DNA of 64,000 nt from positions 321,502 to 385,501 of the forward strand of contig JAWQFJ010001790.1 of assembly GCA_034096865.1 (NCBI GenBank), given 5' to 3'. The notes beneath the pieces are model-generated. The model was not told the DNA's origin. It searched no databases and saw nothing but the letters and a program-made list of their open reading frames with translations. A program made the position numbers and the translations under genes. Source of the DNA: Theodoxus fluviatilis (Eukaryota; Mollusca; Gastropoda; Cycloneritida; Neritidae). Every line of letters starts with the position of its first letter. Positions within the stretch are counted from its first letter, which is position 1. Below are positions 39,108-53,458 of the stretch, piece by piece.

Positions 39108-42100
39108 TTGTGCAGGCCGAAATTACAGTCTATAATTTTATACAACTCATTGATGACATGATGGTCATGGATGGCATTGACACAAACCAATCAACAGATG
39201 CAACCACATCACAAGGAACACTGACCAACACAGGGAACATACCCAGCTCTGAAGTGAGAGAGGTGAGGGAGAGGCCACACACGCACAGGGGGTGGGGGAT
39301 AAAGTTGTTGAGGGACACCTCCTGGATCTTGCTGATGGTCACTGCTGGATCTGGAAGACAAACACAACTGTCATTCTCCCTGACACACATCAACATATGA
39401 AGGGGGAAAAAGATCAAAACAAGATCAGGAGACTTTAAGTTAAAATACTAATGCACAACATTGATACTGGGCAGATCCCATAGACATCTCAACTTTCATT
39501 CTTTTTGGCACATGCAAACATTTAGCCAACAGGTGTATGAAAGGATGTTCATCTATACATTCATGCATAATCATTCACTCATTCATACCAGACAGAGTGA
39601 CAAGACGGAGTAGCAGCAACTTTTTATTTGATCATGATTTGTTGGTAAAACTTTTTTCCCATCTCTCCCGCCCCTGGGATTGAACCACAGCACAGTGCCT
39701 CGCTGCAATGTCCTACACCTCAGCTTACTGGACCATCTACACCTCCTCTACATCTACAATACAAAGAATAACTGAGTGAAAGAATGGCAAATCATCCATG
39801 GATATTTTATGAACATGACAAGAACAAAGAATTGGTGATATCAGCTACTGCATATCATTCAAAGAGATACTCTTTAGGCAGGGTAAATTTTCTCCTTGAG
39901 GGCACAGAGAGCAAAGTAAAATGTGCCAGTAAAAACTTGTGTAATAAACCTTCTCACATCCATGCTACATGTTTTCTTTCTGATAGTAAAAGATTTTCAA
40001 AACACCATTTAAGTTATCAAGGCACAAGGAACAACCCCTTTTCATAACTCCACCTATTACTACAGGTTCAAAGATACCCGCCCACCCTGAATCATGAGCC
40101 GACACGAGCCGACACGAGCCGACAACTTAAAATCAACTTTTATCATATCTTTTGGTGTTTTTTCCATTCTGATTATACTCTAATTATATTTTCTTACTTG
40201 TTTACGATTTTATGCAATTTATCCATGCGGCTAAACACCAAATTGTAAACACATCATCTGCAACTCGCACCCGCCACTCCGAGTTATGCTAAGATCCGAC
40301 CGCGTTAATGTATCTGCGTTTTGTGACAAACGTCTTGCTCGGCGGTACTGTACTCGATGCACCTTAACGGTCCGCGTGATTCGGGTGTAATCTTAAGCTA
40401 AACAACTTTCTGAATGTTTCCGACTTCGACCATTTCAGCAGCGCCAATAAACGTCACGTGACACGAACTGGCCAATCAGAAGCGGTGACGCCGGAAGTGG
40501 TTAGCTGTGGTCCAAAGATACCTGAATAACCATCTGACCATTTCTTTATGAAACTTGTGCACACTTACCTGAACGTCTTTCTGGACAGACAGGCATCCAT
40601 TTATCAGACTATCTTTAATAACATGAATATCTGTGCAAAAACAGGATCACCTCTCCAAGCAAAAACACCAGACTTCAATCAAACTCCCTTGTACCACCTC
40701 CAACACTCACTTGGCTGTGTATTTTTTCGTTCCAGGTTGAAGAGCATGACATGGGAGTCGGCACAGAAGATGATGAGGATGTCTCGGAAGGTGTTCAGCA
40801 GCAGCACCTGGGATGGCACCTTGGTGCTGTGGGCAAAGGTGTTGTCCAGCTTGCTGCCTCTTGGGTAGAACCGGATCTGATACACACAAGGGGTTTGCCA
40901 TGTAGCACTGGTACACTAAAAGCCAGGCACTTTTTCGCTCCAGCTTTTTAAACAAGGGTCTCTTTGAAAACCAGATTATGGATTAGGCATTTTCCCCCCC
41001 ATCTTGACTTTAACCCTCTGGACCCCATTAATTTTTCACGGATTTTACTCCCTGCAGCCAGTTATTTTCTGGACGTGCCCCAAAACCGAGACCCCTCTTC
41101 TGTTTAAAAATATACAATTATTTTATTATTTGCTATAGAGGCAAACTTTTTGGAGGAAAGATGGAAAATTGAATGCTCTCTCTGATAGACACACTGAAAT
41201 TTATGTCCATGCAATACAATATGATTTAAAAATAAACTGAGACAACACAAATTAAAAAACGTGTCGAGTGACAGGCTGCCACTGACTCACTCGAGAATAA
41301 ATTCCCGCATCGCTTCCTTTCTTCACCCTCACTTGACCAGCGTAGCGATACGTTTTGTCGATCATCAAGTCAACGACTTTATTAGTTGAAATAGAGATAA
41401 AAAGCATCCGATTTAGATACCTCATCGGGCACATGTTGAGGAGAGTCCATGCGCGAATTTAGAAGTTACCGATCGAGGTAGACACGTTGTTGCGCGATTT
41501 CAATTGCGCACGCTGGCTCAGAAATGATTGAGTTCGATTCTGATGAAGAGCGAATCTTTGAAATATTGTTCGATTCTGACTCGGAAGAAGAATTCCATGG
41601 CTTCACAGAGGAAGATTTGGTTGAGTTTGCCACAGCAACCAAGAGTGGTCACACGCAGACGGAATCTTAGACTGCGCTGGTTCAACTTCGATTTTGTCAT
41701 CGGAGTCACTGTCTGCGGCAAACTCGACCAAATCTTCCTCTGTGAAACCATGGAATTCTTCTTCCGAGTCCGAATCGAACAATATTTCGAAGATTCGCTC
41801 TTCATCAGGATCGAGCTGAGTCATTTCTGGGCCAGCGTGCGCGATCGAAATCGAGCGGCAGCGTGTCTACCTCGATCAGTAACTTAAAAATTCGATCTAA
41901 ATTCGCGCACGTGCAGTGAAGCAATATGGCGACTATTATTATGAAAGCGAGGCTCTTCTGTGCAGTCTCCATGCGTAGAGAGCTCTCACAATCCCAAGAT
42001 TCATAGCAAACAGCGCCAGATTCAAACATGCCTATCAGTTTGTCGACTATAACCGCCGACGGCTGTGAGGGGAGGTAACTACTTCGGCGGTTATGACCGC

Positions 42101-45100
42101 CGACGGTGCGCAGAGGGTTAAGGAACTCGTTAGTTAAAAAGAATGATGCATCTGGTAAATTCCCTGTCATGTCTAGACACCATGGGTCATTTAACAGATT
42201 GGCCTCATTGAGGCTTGTTTATTCAGGAGCCTTTTTTGGGGGGTAATTTTCACTCAAAAGATGACCAAATATGTAAGTTCAAGATCAATCTTGGAGCCTC
42301 ATTCTTTTCAACTGACACAAGCTATGGCTGCAGTCTGTGAGGAGTGAACACCACTAACCTCGTCTCTCTGTCCCTGGATGTTGTAGCACGCCAGACAGAT
42401 GAAGTCCTTCCACCAGGTTATTCCTCCTGAAACCACCATGTCTCTCTCCTGGAAGAACAAAACAACATGCATTGAATTGTCCACATGTCACTGGCATGAC
42501 TTGTTGCCAGGTCCATTCGTGCATTACATCTCTGATGAAAATAAAGACAGGTACATTTCAGTAGACTGAGTAGTACATCCAAGAGGCATATTTACATGGC
42601 CAAAGAAAACAAAGACCACTTTAGACCAGTTTGGAAACACTGCTGCAGTAAAGACTTTTGGGACCAGGCTTGTGCTGACCTGTGTTTCGTTGCCAAAGAG
42701 CTTCCACTTTCTGTTGAAGAGAGCGTAGTGGGCAAAGCCTGTCTTTCCTGCCACAGCCACACATTGCCCCGCCCTGTCCACCGCTGAGTACTGCAACAGA
42801 GACAAACCAAATGAATGCATGAAGATTATCTTCATATCAGACATGAAATATCAAAAGCACACCTCTGAATAGTAATAATGCTCCCTGCATTTGTTATGCG
42901 AAATACTTACATTCGAAGTGTCTCTGCATGCAACAGACAGTTAGAGATGGTCCCAATTTCTGCCTCCAACATTTCAAACTATTCCAATTCCTCTGGAGAA
43001 TGATGCTAACATCATATACCAAGGTAATCACTTACCACAGACCCATATGAGGTGCCAATCCCAAGGTTGGCCCATCGATTGTCTTACACTACACTAAAGG
43101 AAAAATATATTCTTTTTATATATATCTTTCCTCCTACAAGTAGTCTGAAACCTGATAAAGAGATCAGTGGAATTTTACAAGTCAAGCATGAACAACTTGG
43201 GTGCTGTGCATCTCCAAGCTTAAATTGGTGACTATGACTTAAAGTAACAACAGACTATCTCGCAAAGTACGGGCCCCAAGACATGAAGTTTATCTTACTG
43301 GTCCACTGCCCAGACAGACCTGATGACGATTTGATAACCAAGATCCCTGTATTTACAATGCTATAATATATCACAGACATTACTCCATACAAATGGAACA
43401 AGGCAAATATCTTCATACTTTGCCTACACAAGTTGGAATCAGTTCACAAGAAAGATCTTTACACATCCACAACAAAAATGTCACTGAAATTAGATTCCTA
43501 CCCTAATGGGCCAGTTGGCAGCCAGGTAGGAGTGGGAGATGGGGATGATCTGCCACTGCTTGTTGCCGATGAAGGAAAGGCCACTGCCCGTCAGACAGGA
43601 GCTGGAGCCTCGAAGGCCCGACGCGTGAGAGGTGGATCGGGAGATGGTGTCTCCTGTACTCATGTACAGCTTGTCTTCTCCCTGTAGGAACACGTGCTCA
43701 TGGTTTCCCTGCAAGTACATGTACAACAGCTGTCAGGACCTCTGGTTTGCTAGTTCAAGCAGGTGGTCATGAGCTTGGTGCGAGGGTTGATAAATTATTG
43801 TTCATTCATCAGTGAACTGAGTGGAGATCGCACCAATAAATTCTAATCTATTGCTGATATTAGTCTAACTTTCCACACCCTTCTCCAGTACTAATGCCTT
43901 CTGCTGTGTAAAAGATCACGTACATTTTCGTGTGTTGCATATTTATTAATTCAGCAGGAATGAAGAAAGAGAAAAATCCTCTCAGGAAAATGAAATGAAT
44001 AATAATATGGTAGTGCTTCAAGAACACATTTAGTTGGTCAACTTCAAATTATGACTTCAAGTTTCATCATCTGCTATTCAAAATGGAAAATACCAGATCA
44101 TACTTCTACCAATGAACTTTAAGTATAGCCTGCTTGTACTGGCACTGACTGAAGCCTTAGAAAGTCACAGTTCCATCTTTCGAATAACAAATGACAGCTA
44201 CTATGCAGAATTTGACAACTCAACGCATACCAAACAAAGGTTGATTGTTTCGGTACATACCACAAAAGGGTTGACTGGTTCAATACTAAAGTTGACATTT
44301 CCAATACATACCACACACAGGTGGTCAGTTTCAATACCATGGTTAACATTTCCAATACATACCACACAGGGGTTGACTGTGAGGGCAGACTTGACAAACT
44401 GGAGCTGGAGAAGGTCTCCTCCATTCTGGCAGCCGTTACTGCAGGCTCCTCCATTCATGTGCCTCTCTCCCTCTGTGTCCCTCTGCTGTGTGATGGCCCA
44501 CAGGTGGTAGCCTTCCAGGCCCCACTCCTGGGCAACAGAGGCACAAAGAATGAGTGATGGGAAATGATGGTTGTGTAGTGGACACAAATTTTAGACAAGA
44601 TGTGCTTATAACATGTCATATTTTGAAATTAAAGTCTCTGTGGTTTAAGTAAGTGTTCAAGTTAAATATACCATGGCATCAAGTGTGAGGATACCATCTC
44701 CTTTTTTGGGGTCAAATTTCCTATGAAAATCTTTCCCGAGAAAATGGAAAGTTAAAAATTGTAGACTAAGTGTCTTCTGGCATCAACAACAACAAAAGCT
44801 CTCTGGCCTATCATCGATCGTGACAACTGAATGGATGCTGTGGCATATTCATTTATCACTACAAGCAGTGTACTCTGTGAAAAGACCCATTTCACTCTCT
44901 TGCATGTTTTCCAGACCATGAGATTTTACTGGAGCAGGGCTGGTCACACACTCACCATGGACACAATAGGGGGAGGGTATAATCGATGCCCATCATCTGA
45001 CAGTCTGAAAAATGGACACAGTGACATGTTTAGTGCCAAGCAAGAATGATGACAAGATCATCATGGTGGTTGTGGCCATCATGGGCCAGCAATGGCAGTG

Positions 45101-46308
45101 CAGTTGTAGTGTAGACACAAGAGGAAGAAGCACAGCATCCCAATGTTTGAGCCACAATGATGGCAGCAACAGGGCCACTGGAATGATGTTTGTCACATCT
45201 TAAACTGCAGCCACTCTTCTTTCTAATTTCAATAATGGTGTAGTAAACCACACATAGTAACAAATGCTACACTTCAAATTTCACAAGATTAAAGAATATT
45301 CCACAAGAATTAAGAAATTAGAACCACAATGGCAGTTACATTTTTCTCTTCTCAAAACATTAAAAACTTCAACTTTACAATCAATATTATGCAGCATCTC
45401 TGAAAGAGGAAAATGGTCAACATTTCAATTTACTAGACTGGTCAAGCTCCAGCAAAAAGTTGCCATTCTACATGAAAGGGTCGACCTACGGCTACCACAA
45501 AAGCACATAGGGAGACCCTAGAGGAAGTTTCTGCACACACTCTAATTTCCCAACCCAGCATCAGGACACAGGGAGACACTTACGAGAAGTCACCACCCAA
45601 TGTGCAGACCAGGAGGGCGCCAAATACACTCCACAGAGAGAAGCCGCCATTCCTCCAGGTGAGAGCAAGGGCTGTACCATCGGGTGTCCACCGCATGCAC
45701 TGCACTGGGCCTGCTACCTGTCCTGCATCTGCACAAACCACAACATCAAAGTGCACTTTAACACCTATTTCTATAAGCTTCAACTGCATATTTGTATCCC
45801 CTAGTGAGTGGCATGGTCTAGTGGGTAGCATTCGCACCTGGTGTACGTGTGCACAAGCACCCTGGGAGAGATTCACAGTTTTCACAATCACTGCTTGCCA
45901 CATACAGGGTTTCTGTGGGGAGGGGAGGGGAGGGGGAGGGGGAGAAGGGAGGAGGAGGAGGGAGAAGGAAGGAGGAGGAGGAGGAGGAGGAGGAGGAGGA
46001 GGAGGAGGAGGAGGAGGAGGAGGAGGAGGAGGAGGAGGAGGAGGAGGAGGAGGAGGAGGAGGGAGGAGGGAGGAGGAGGGAGGAGGAGGGAGGAGGGAGG
46101 AGGAGGAGGAGAGGGGAGAAGGAAGGAGGAGGAGGAGGGGGGAGAAGGGAGGAGGAGGAGGAGGAGGAGGAGGAGGAGGAGGAGGAGGAGGAGGAGGAGG
46201 AGGAGGAGGCAATGGAGGGGGAAGAGGAGGAAAAAAAGAAAGAGGAAGAGGAGAAAGAGGAAGAGGAGGCAGAGGAGGAGAAGGAGGAGGAGGAAGAGGA
46301 GGAGAAGG

Positions 46309-46343
<35 letters not shown>

Positions 46344-46687
46344 GAGGAGGAGGAGGAGGAGGAGGAGGAGGAGGAGGAGGAGGAGGAGGAGGAGGAGGAG
46401 GAGGAGGAGGAGGAGGAGGAGGAGGAGGAGGAGGAGGAGGAGGAGGAGGAGGAGGAGGCAGAGACTAAGGAGGAGGAGGAGAACCTCAAGAATACTAGCA
46501 GTCATTTGGGAGACCTCCAGAGAATGGCAGCTGACAGAGGTCAGGGACATGCCCCCCAACAGGACTGCTTGTTGGGCCTTTGTAAAGCAAAACCTCCACC
46601 TACTGTATGCATGAAGGGTGCCAGCATCAACAGAGGGGAGGGTGAGTGGAAGAGGGAAAATGGGAGGGGGGGGTGGGGGGGAGAAAT

Positions 46688-46747
<60 letters not shown>

Positions 46748-49700
46748 ACAAGATGAGAAGTAACAGCCTGATGGAAAATGAATGAATGGGTGAATGAATG
46801 AATGAATGAATGAATGAATGAATGAATGAATGAATGAATGAATGAATGAATGAATGAATGAATGAATGAATGAATGAATGAATGAATGAATGAATGAATG
46901 AATGAATGAATGAATGAATGAATGAATGAAAGAATGAATGAATGAACAAATGCATCCCTTACATGAAAACTTGACACTTTCTCATATATAGTGAAAAGCC
47001 ATCTTACACAACCCTCAACTTTCTTTCTTGCAGTGAGAAAGAGAAGGCCCACAGCAGACTAAAGAAAGGAAAGATGCTGCAAAGCAAGGCATCTCCTCAT
47101 TGCAGGCAGAGTAAACTGTGAGAAAATTCTTTTCATTTGTCCACAAAAGGAAACTTCTGCTAAGCAGTACAATGCAATGATGTACAGAAACAAAAAGTAA
47201 CAAAGAGTGTTTTATCAACTCTCACTGAATCATGTACTGAAATATCGTGAATACTTTGTCTTCACAAAGAAACCCAAGGCATACTGTGAAACATTCCTCC
47301 CCCCTAGAGTGCTGTGAGGATGAGGAGAACAGCTTGATGGCGACGCTGATGGCTACCCATACATTAGTAAGGACACTGATGTGAAATCAATAAAAGTTAG
47401 CTTCCCTGCCTGGCCACAGCCCAGCTCTCAGCAATGCAGAGCCCTCAAGCACCTGTTGCTGTCCAGCCAGCTGATGCAGCAGTAAATGTCAATTAGTCAC
47501 AGAGGCCAAACTCCACTCCATGTGCAGCATACTCTACACCAGTGTTTGAAATGATGGCCTGTTTGCAATTCAATCAGTATTCCATTCACTTCCAAGGAGG
47601 CAATTTAAGCACAGTACATGTAAAAAGTCCCTTGCTGAGTGTCCCGCGTGTTCTCCCATTTACAATGCAAAAGAAGACACCACACCCAACTTTACGAAGC
47701 AAGAGGGTCATCCAACAGGCCTGACGACAATGCAGGGAAAATCTTCCATAAACGGGCCACACTAGTGGACTCATCCGAGGAGAGGGGTGTCGAGAGACGG
47801 CCAAGCTGGCGGGTCGTACAAGCTAGCAAGCAACAGCATCTGACTGGCAAGCGATCTTGGTTGGTTAATTCTCAGTGAATTCACAGTGATTCATTCATAA
47901 AATGACAACAGAATTTGATGGTTCGGAAAAAAAGAAATCATAAAAACGCAGCCAATCAGATGTTATGTTCTGCCAGTTTGTGTCTCCCACAAGCTTGACT
48001 CAAACCTTTTCTCCTCGACCAAGTCCACTAGTGAGGCTCGTTTATGGAAGCATTTCCCAATGCAGAAATGGCTAAGTGCAAATCAACACCCATCATTGTC
48101 AGACACTGCAGCTGAGTGAGTTCAGCAAACAGCCCTCCTCCGTAAAACAACAACTCCACAACGTTTAGGAACAGCACAACTACACTGCCAAGAGGATGAT
48201 ATCGCTTGTACCATTGATACTATTCTATTGGAAATTCCATCCTGAGGACAAGCATAATGAGAAAAGAAAACAGAGTGCACATAAATCAACAGAATCTTTG
48301 AGCATTAATCAACACCCATAGTTGTCAGTCACTGAACCCTTATAGCTTCGGCAAATCACCTGCATCAACAATACAATGCAGGTGTCGATACAGACAACAA
48401 ACATAATTTATTCTGCAGAGGATGGAATTATCAATACTGTTGCTACAACACCTCTGTGTGAGAGAGATCCTTGTTCAAGACTGCCTTTAGTGATGCAGCA
48501 AGGTCAGCAAAGCAATGCTAGGAACAGACATTCAAATTCAGAGACTGTTCATGACAAACTGTAACAAAAATGCAGCAACAGCAGCTCCATCAAACCAGCA
48601 AGTAATTCTCCTCCGTTCGGTGTGTGCACAATGACCATTGAATAATGCACGCATGACAAGCAGCATTCACAATGACAGCTGCATTCCAACAGCTGCACAC
48701 AACTCTGCAAAGGTTACCTGGAAATTCCTTGCTGGAGATGACAAGCTTGTGGGAGACTTCCAGGGATCCCACCACCTCGTCAATCATGAAGGCCACCCCC
48801 TCACCACTGCAACAGAGAACCAGTCAGTGACGATGCCTTGCATTGCATGGTTTGGGTCTGCATGGGCCCAAAGCAGTTCCCTAGAGGAAGAACCAGAACT
48901 ACATATACAGTGACAGATGAGTGATGGTCTCTGCTCTTTCTTGGAAATAGCAGCAGCATCTAGATCTGAAATTACTTTTGGTTCCAGGTGGGCAGGATGT
49001 GTTAGAGAAATAAAAAAACAATGAAAATTATAGAAGAAAAAACCCCACCCTATATGAGCCCACACAAAAATCCTTGAGCAGACAACTGATGTTCTTTTCT
49101 GTTTATTTGCATGGACTGTCATTAACAGTAATATTAATGATTTTGTAGGATCATTAAAAAAAAGTTTTTAAGCAGAATAGTCATAGTAACTGCGATATCA
49201 ATTTTTGGCATTTTGCCAGACTATACAAATCATGTACAAATCATCATGTACAAATCATGGCTGGTATTCCAGAGGAAGACTGGGAAAGCATTGCCAAAGA
49301 CAGAGACAGGTAGAGAGCATTGTCAAAGCAAGGCACTGAGGCCTTCGAAACAGCTAGAAGAGAGACCTCAGAGAACAAGAGCAGACAGAGGCCAAAGGGC
49401 CCCTACCCAGAGATTCCCATGCCCAATGTGTACCAGAGTGTGTCAGTCAAAGACTGGCCTACACAGTCAACACAGGGCATGTCACCTGAGACTTCCTCTC
49501 CAGTGATCCATGAATTCGAGGAGCGAGCCTTCACAATCACAAATCATTTATAAATTGTTAGAATAATGATGGAAATTTCTTTTCTTCTCCAAGATCAAAA
49601 CATAGGCACAGGTCTGTCATCACATTCTTATGCCACAACCCAGATGATGGCAGACAAGCAAGCCTTGGATACAGCCCACTGCCCGTCACCAAGCTGGCTA

Positions 49701-51604
49701 CTTAGGCATAGTTAGCCCTGGTGTTTCCTCAATGTAAACAAACGTATCATACAGCAAGCAGCTGTCCATGGCAAAACATGGACAACTCCCTCCATCAACT
49801 GAGTAAACAGACACAGATGGTCCAACTGTGCCAGGGTTACACACAGAAAGCATGCACATAAGGGATGCCAGCTGATAGACAGAGTTGAAGCATTGATCAC
49901 TGATCAGGGAATGAGGAAGGTGGACACACCTGGAACAGCCGAAGGCCAGGAGACGGTAGCGGTGGTTGACGGCAACACAGACTGCATTGTTCAGGTCCTG
50001 TGCTCTCACACCATGGGCACTCTGCAACAAGGGTAGGATACACTTCAAGAGTGTCCAGGTGATTTGAATAACATTGTTGTTATGCTGTATTCCTACTCCC
50101 AATCCCATTCAATGTGTTCATCTGATGCCAAAACCATTGTGTTGAAAATTCAGACATGGGGAGAGAGAAACTACACTGTCCTGGAGTCAACTCAAGACTC
50201 TGGACATTGATTGGGCTGGTGGTCCTGTACTCACTTGGCAGGCAACAGAAATGCTTTTCAAGGTCACATCAACAGCAAAATTGCCTAACTGGTACAACTG
50301 CTGCTTTTTCTAATCAGGAGTACAAGAGATAATAGGGCTAAAAAAACTTTGAAAAATGCTAACAGTAGCAAGATTATCTGCACAAGGTTATGTCTTCCAC
50401 CAGGGCATGATGCCATCCAGGAACAAAACACAAGAAGACAGAAGACCAGAAAAAGCAGTGCAGTGGTCAAAGTTTCTGTCACAAAAGCAGAAGACCATTA
50501 AACAAACTCCACATCTTTACCCCAGTTTTTTTTCACCTTTTATTCAGCACTGGCACTCATTGTATAAGCACTGGAAAAGTGGGGGGTGGGGGTGGGGGGT
50601 GGGCCTGAGATAAGTAAAGGGAGAGCCTCTATGGATGTCAGACCAGCAAGTTTGTCACCAGCAAGTACTAGCATCTTCAGCAGCTGAGAGTGTTTCTATT
50701 GCAACAGCTTGCCTGGCAGGCCTCTGCAGGTCACTTGCAGCCCCAACACAGCAGCACACTTTCCAGCTATGGCAGTTTCAGGCTGCCCTGTCAGCCCCTT
50801 TCTGCCTGAGTGCATTTCTCCCTCAGTTTGCTTCCCTAACTAATCCGGATGGATCTATGCAGGTGCCACAAATTCAGGAATAAGACATTAATATACACTC
50901 AGGAAGGCAAATAATTAACACAAGCTGTGTAACTGTACAGGTGTATGGTATCTCTCACACAGAGAGACAGACAGAAAGGGAGAGAGGGGGGGGGGGGGAG
51001 ACAGACAGAAAGAGAAGGGGAAGGGGGGGGGGGGGGGGCCGCAAGAATATATTATACACATTCAACATGACTGTGTTTGTTTAAAAGTTTTAATAGCAAC
51101 AACATAGCAACATTTTTTTTCCAATTACACATCGTACTGCTATGAAAACTCATCAACTATCTCATGGGCAAGCAATGTTTGATCACATCACCCTACAGAC
51201 CCCTGGCAGATTTTGCAGTCTACATGCATGTAGGTCAAACAAGGGTGAAAACAGGAAGGAAATGACACCCAAAAGACAAGGAAAATAGGACATAGATGGC
51301 ATGTCTCAGGAAATGGCAATAAGGTTTTTAAAAAATGTGCCTGTCTACAGGCGTGCTTGCTGCATAAAGACAAGGTCAAAGAAGCAAATAATCCTAGACG
51401 CCTACAGAGAAACTGTGCATGAGAGAAAGTAAAAGGGAGGCTCAGGAAAAGGGGGAGGGGTGGGGTGGGAGGTGGGGTCATTCAGTAACAGCTGATTAAC
51501 TGTTGAGAGCTGGTGAAATGTACTCAAGGAATGCGTCCTGTTAAGAGCACAAAGTCATAACTGAAATATACAAGAGAAAAAACTGACCAACAGACACACA
51601 CACA

Positions 51605-51639
<35 letters not shown>

Positions 51640-51668
51640 ACACACACACACACACACACACACAGTGT

Positions 51669-51699
<31 letters not shown>

Positions 51700-51736
51700 A
51701 CACACACACACACATACGAACACACACACACACACG

Positions 51737-51769
<33 letters not shown>

Positions 51770-52290
51770 ATACACACACACACACACGAACACACACACA
51801 CACACACACACACACACGAACACACACACGAACACACACACACACACACGAACACACATAACAGACACAGCAACACAGAGAATGAGACACAAGGCTGAGG
51901 GGAGAGGGAGGCAGAGAGCAAGGACAAAACACTGACGGTCTTCTCTGAGCGTGTGGAGGGAGGCATGACGAAGATGCCCTTGCCGCTGGAAAGCACCATG
52001 CTGTAGCCACCCAGGGTGGGGCTGTACTCCATCTCCACCACATAGCCATCCTCTGGAGTCAGCTTGGTGGCTGCAACAACACCAAAGCCATGGTAAAGAC
52101 CTCCCTTTTGTAGCACATGATAATCTTTGCTGCCATGTACAACATTACTCATTCAGAAATATTTTCAGAGACAGCCAAGATAAGTTTTTTAATAGATCAC
52201 ACACTCACTCTCAGCCAAACCCATCCCTTTTCCTTTTTCCCTCCTCTCACTGCACACACACATACACATGAATGGATGCCCACACACACA

Positions 52291-52326
<36 letters not shown>

Positions 52327-52385
52327 CCCTCCCTCCCTCCCTCCTCCCTCCCTCCCTCCCTCCCTCCCTCCCTCCCTCCCTCCCT

Positions 52386-52469
<84 letters not shown>

Positions 52470-53402
52470 GATATAAAAAACTTCAAAATAAGAGAGAATC
52501 TCTCTCTCTTTCTCTCTCTCTGAATGATTAAACAAGAAGGGCAAAGCCCATACGACTCACATGCTTGACCTTGACCTTTATATGACCTTGACCTTCAGGT
52601 GACCTTCAAGGTCAAGGTCAAAGAACTAAACCTACCAATGACATCATACACAAAGAAATGCTTTACACATTTTTCCTACCAAAATACATGTGACCTTCAC
52701 CCAAGGTCAAGGTCATCCAAGGTCATGCAACACAAAGCTGTTAATTCAAGACATAGGAAGCACAATGGTGCTTATTGGCACTTTCTACAATGAGATATAG
52801 TCACTTTTAGTGGTTCACTACCCCATTTTGGTCACATTTCATAAGGGTCAAAGTGACCTTGACCTTGATGATATGTGACCAAATGTGTCTCATGATGAAA
52901 GTATAACATGTACCCCACATAATTATTAAGTTTGAAACAGTTATCTTCCATAGTTCAGGGTCAAGGTCACTTCAAAATATGTATACAATCCAACTTTGAA
53001 GAGCTCCTGTGACCTTGACCTTGAAGCAAGGTCAACCAAACTGGTATCAAAAGATAGGACTTGCTTTGACCTATATACCACTTGTAGCTAAGGTTGCCAT
53101 TCTCAATAACGTGGGAGAAAATTGGGAAAATGTGAAAAATGACTGTTTTTGAGACCACATTTATGGCTCCTGTGACCTTGACCTTAAAGCAAGGTCAAGT
53201 CACTATGTATATTTTTTGAGGCCTTGTCATCATACACCATCATGCCACATTTGGTGTTGATAGACTTAATAGTCTCCGAGAAAAATCCAACGTTTAAGTT
53301 TTTTACGCCCGGACGGACGGACGGACGGACGGACGACACGGCTGAGTACATAGACTCACTTTTGCTTCGCATGTGAGTCAAAAACACTTCAAAATAAGAG
53401 AT

Positions 53403-53458
<56 letters not shown>

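Noticed and set aside
45580..46955. Poly-Glu, poly-Arg, poly-Gly, poly-Pro, poly-Ser and poly-Leu open frames
   Set aside because: Translations of the (GGA)n tract and flanking microsatellites. The only real coding part is RIC1 exon e at 45584-45728.
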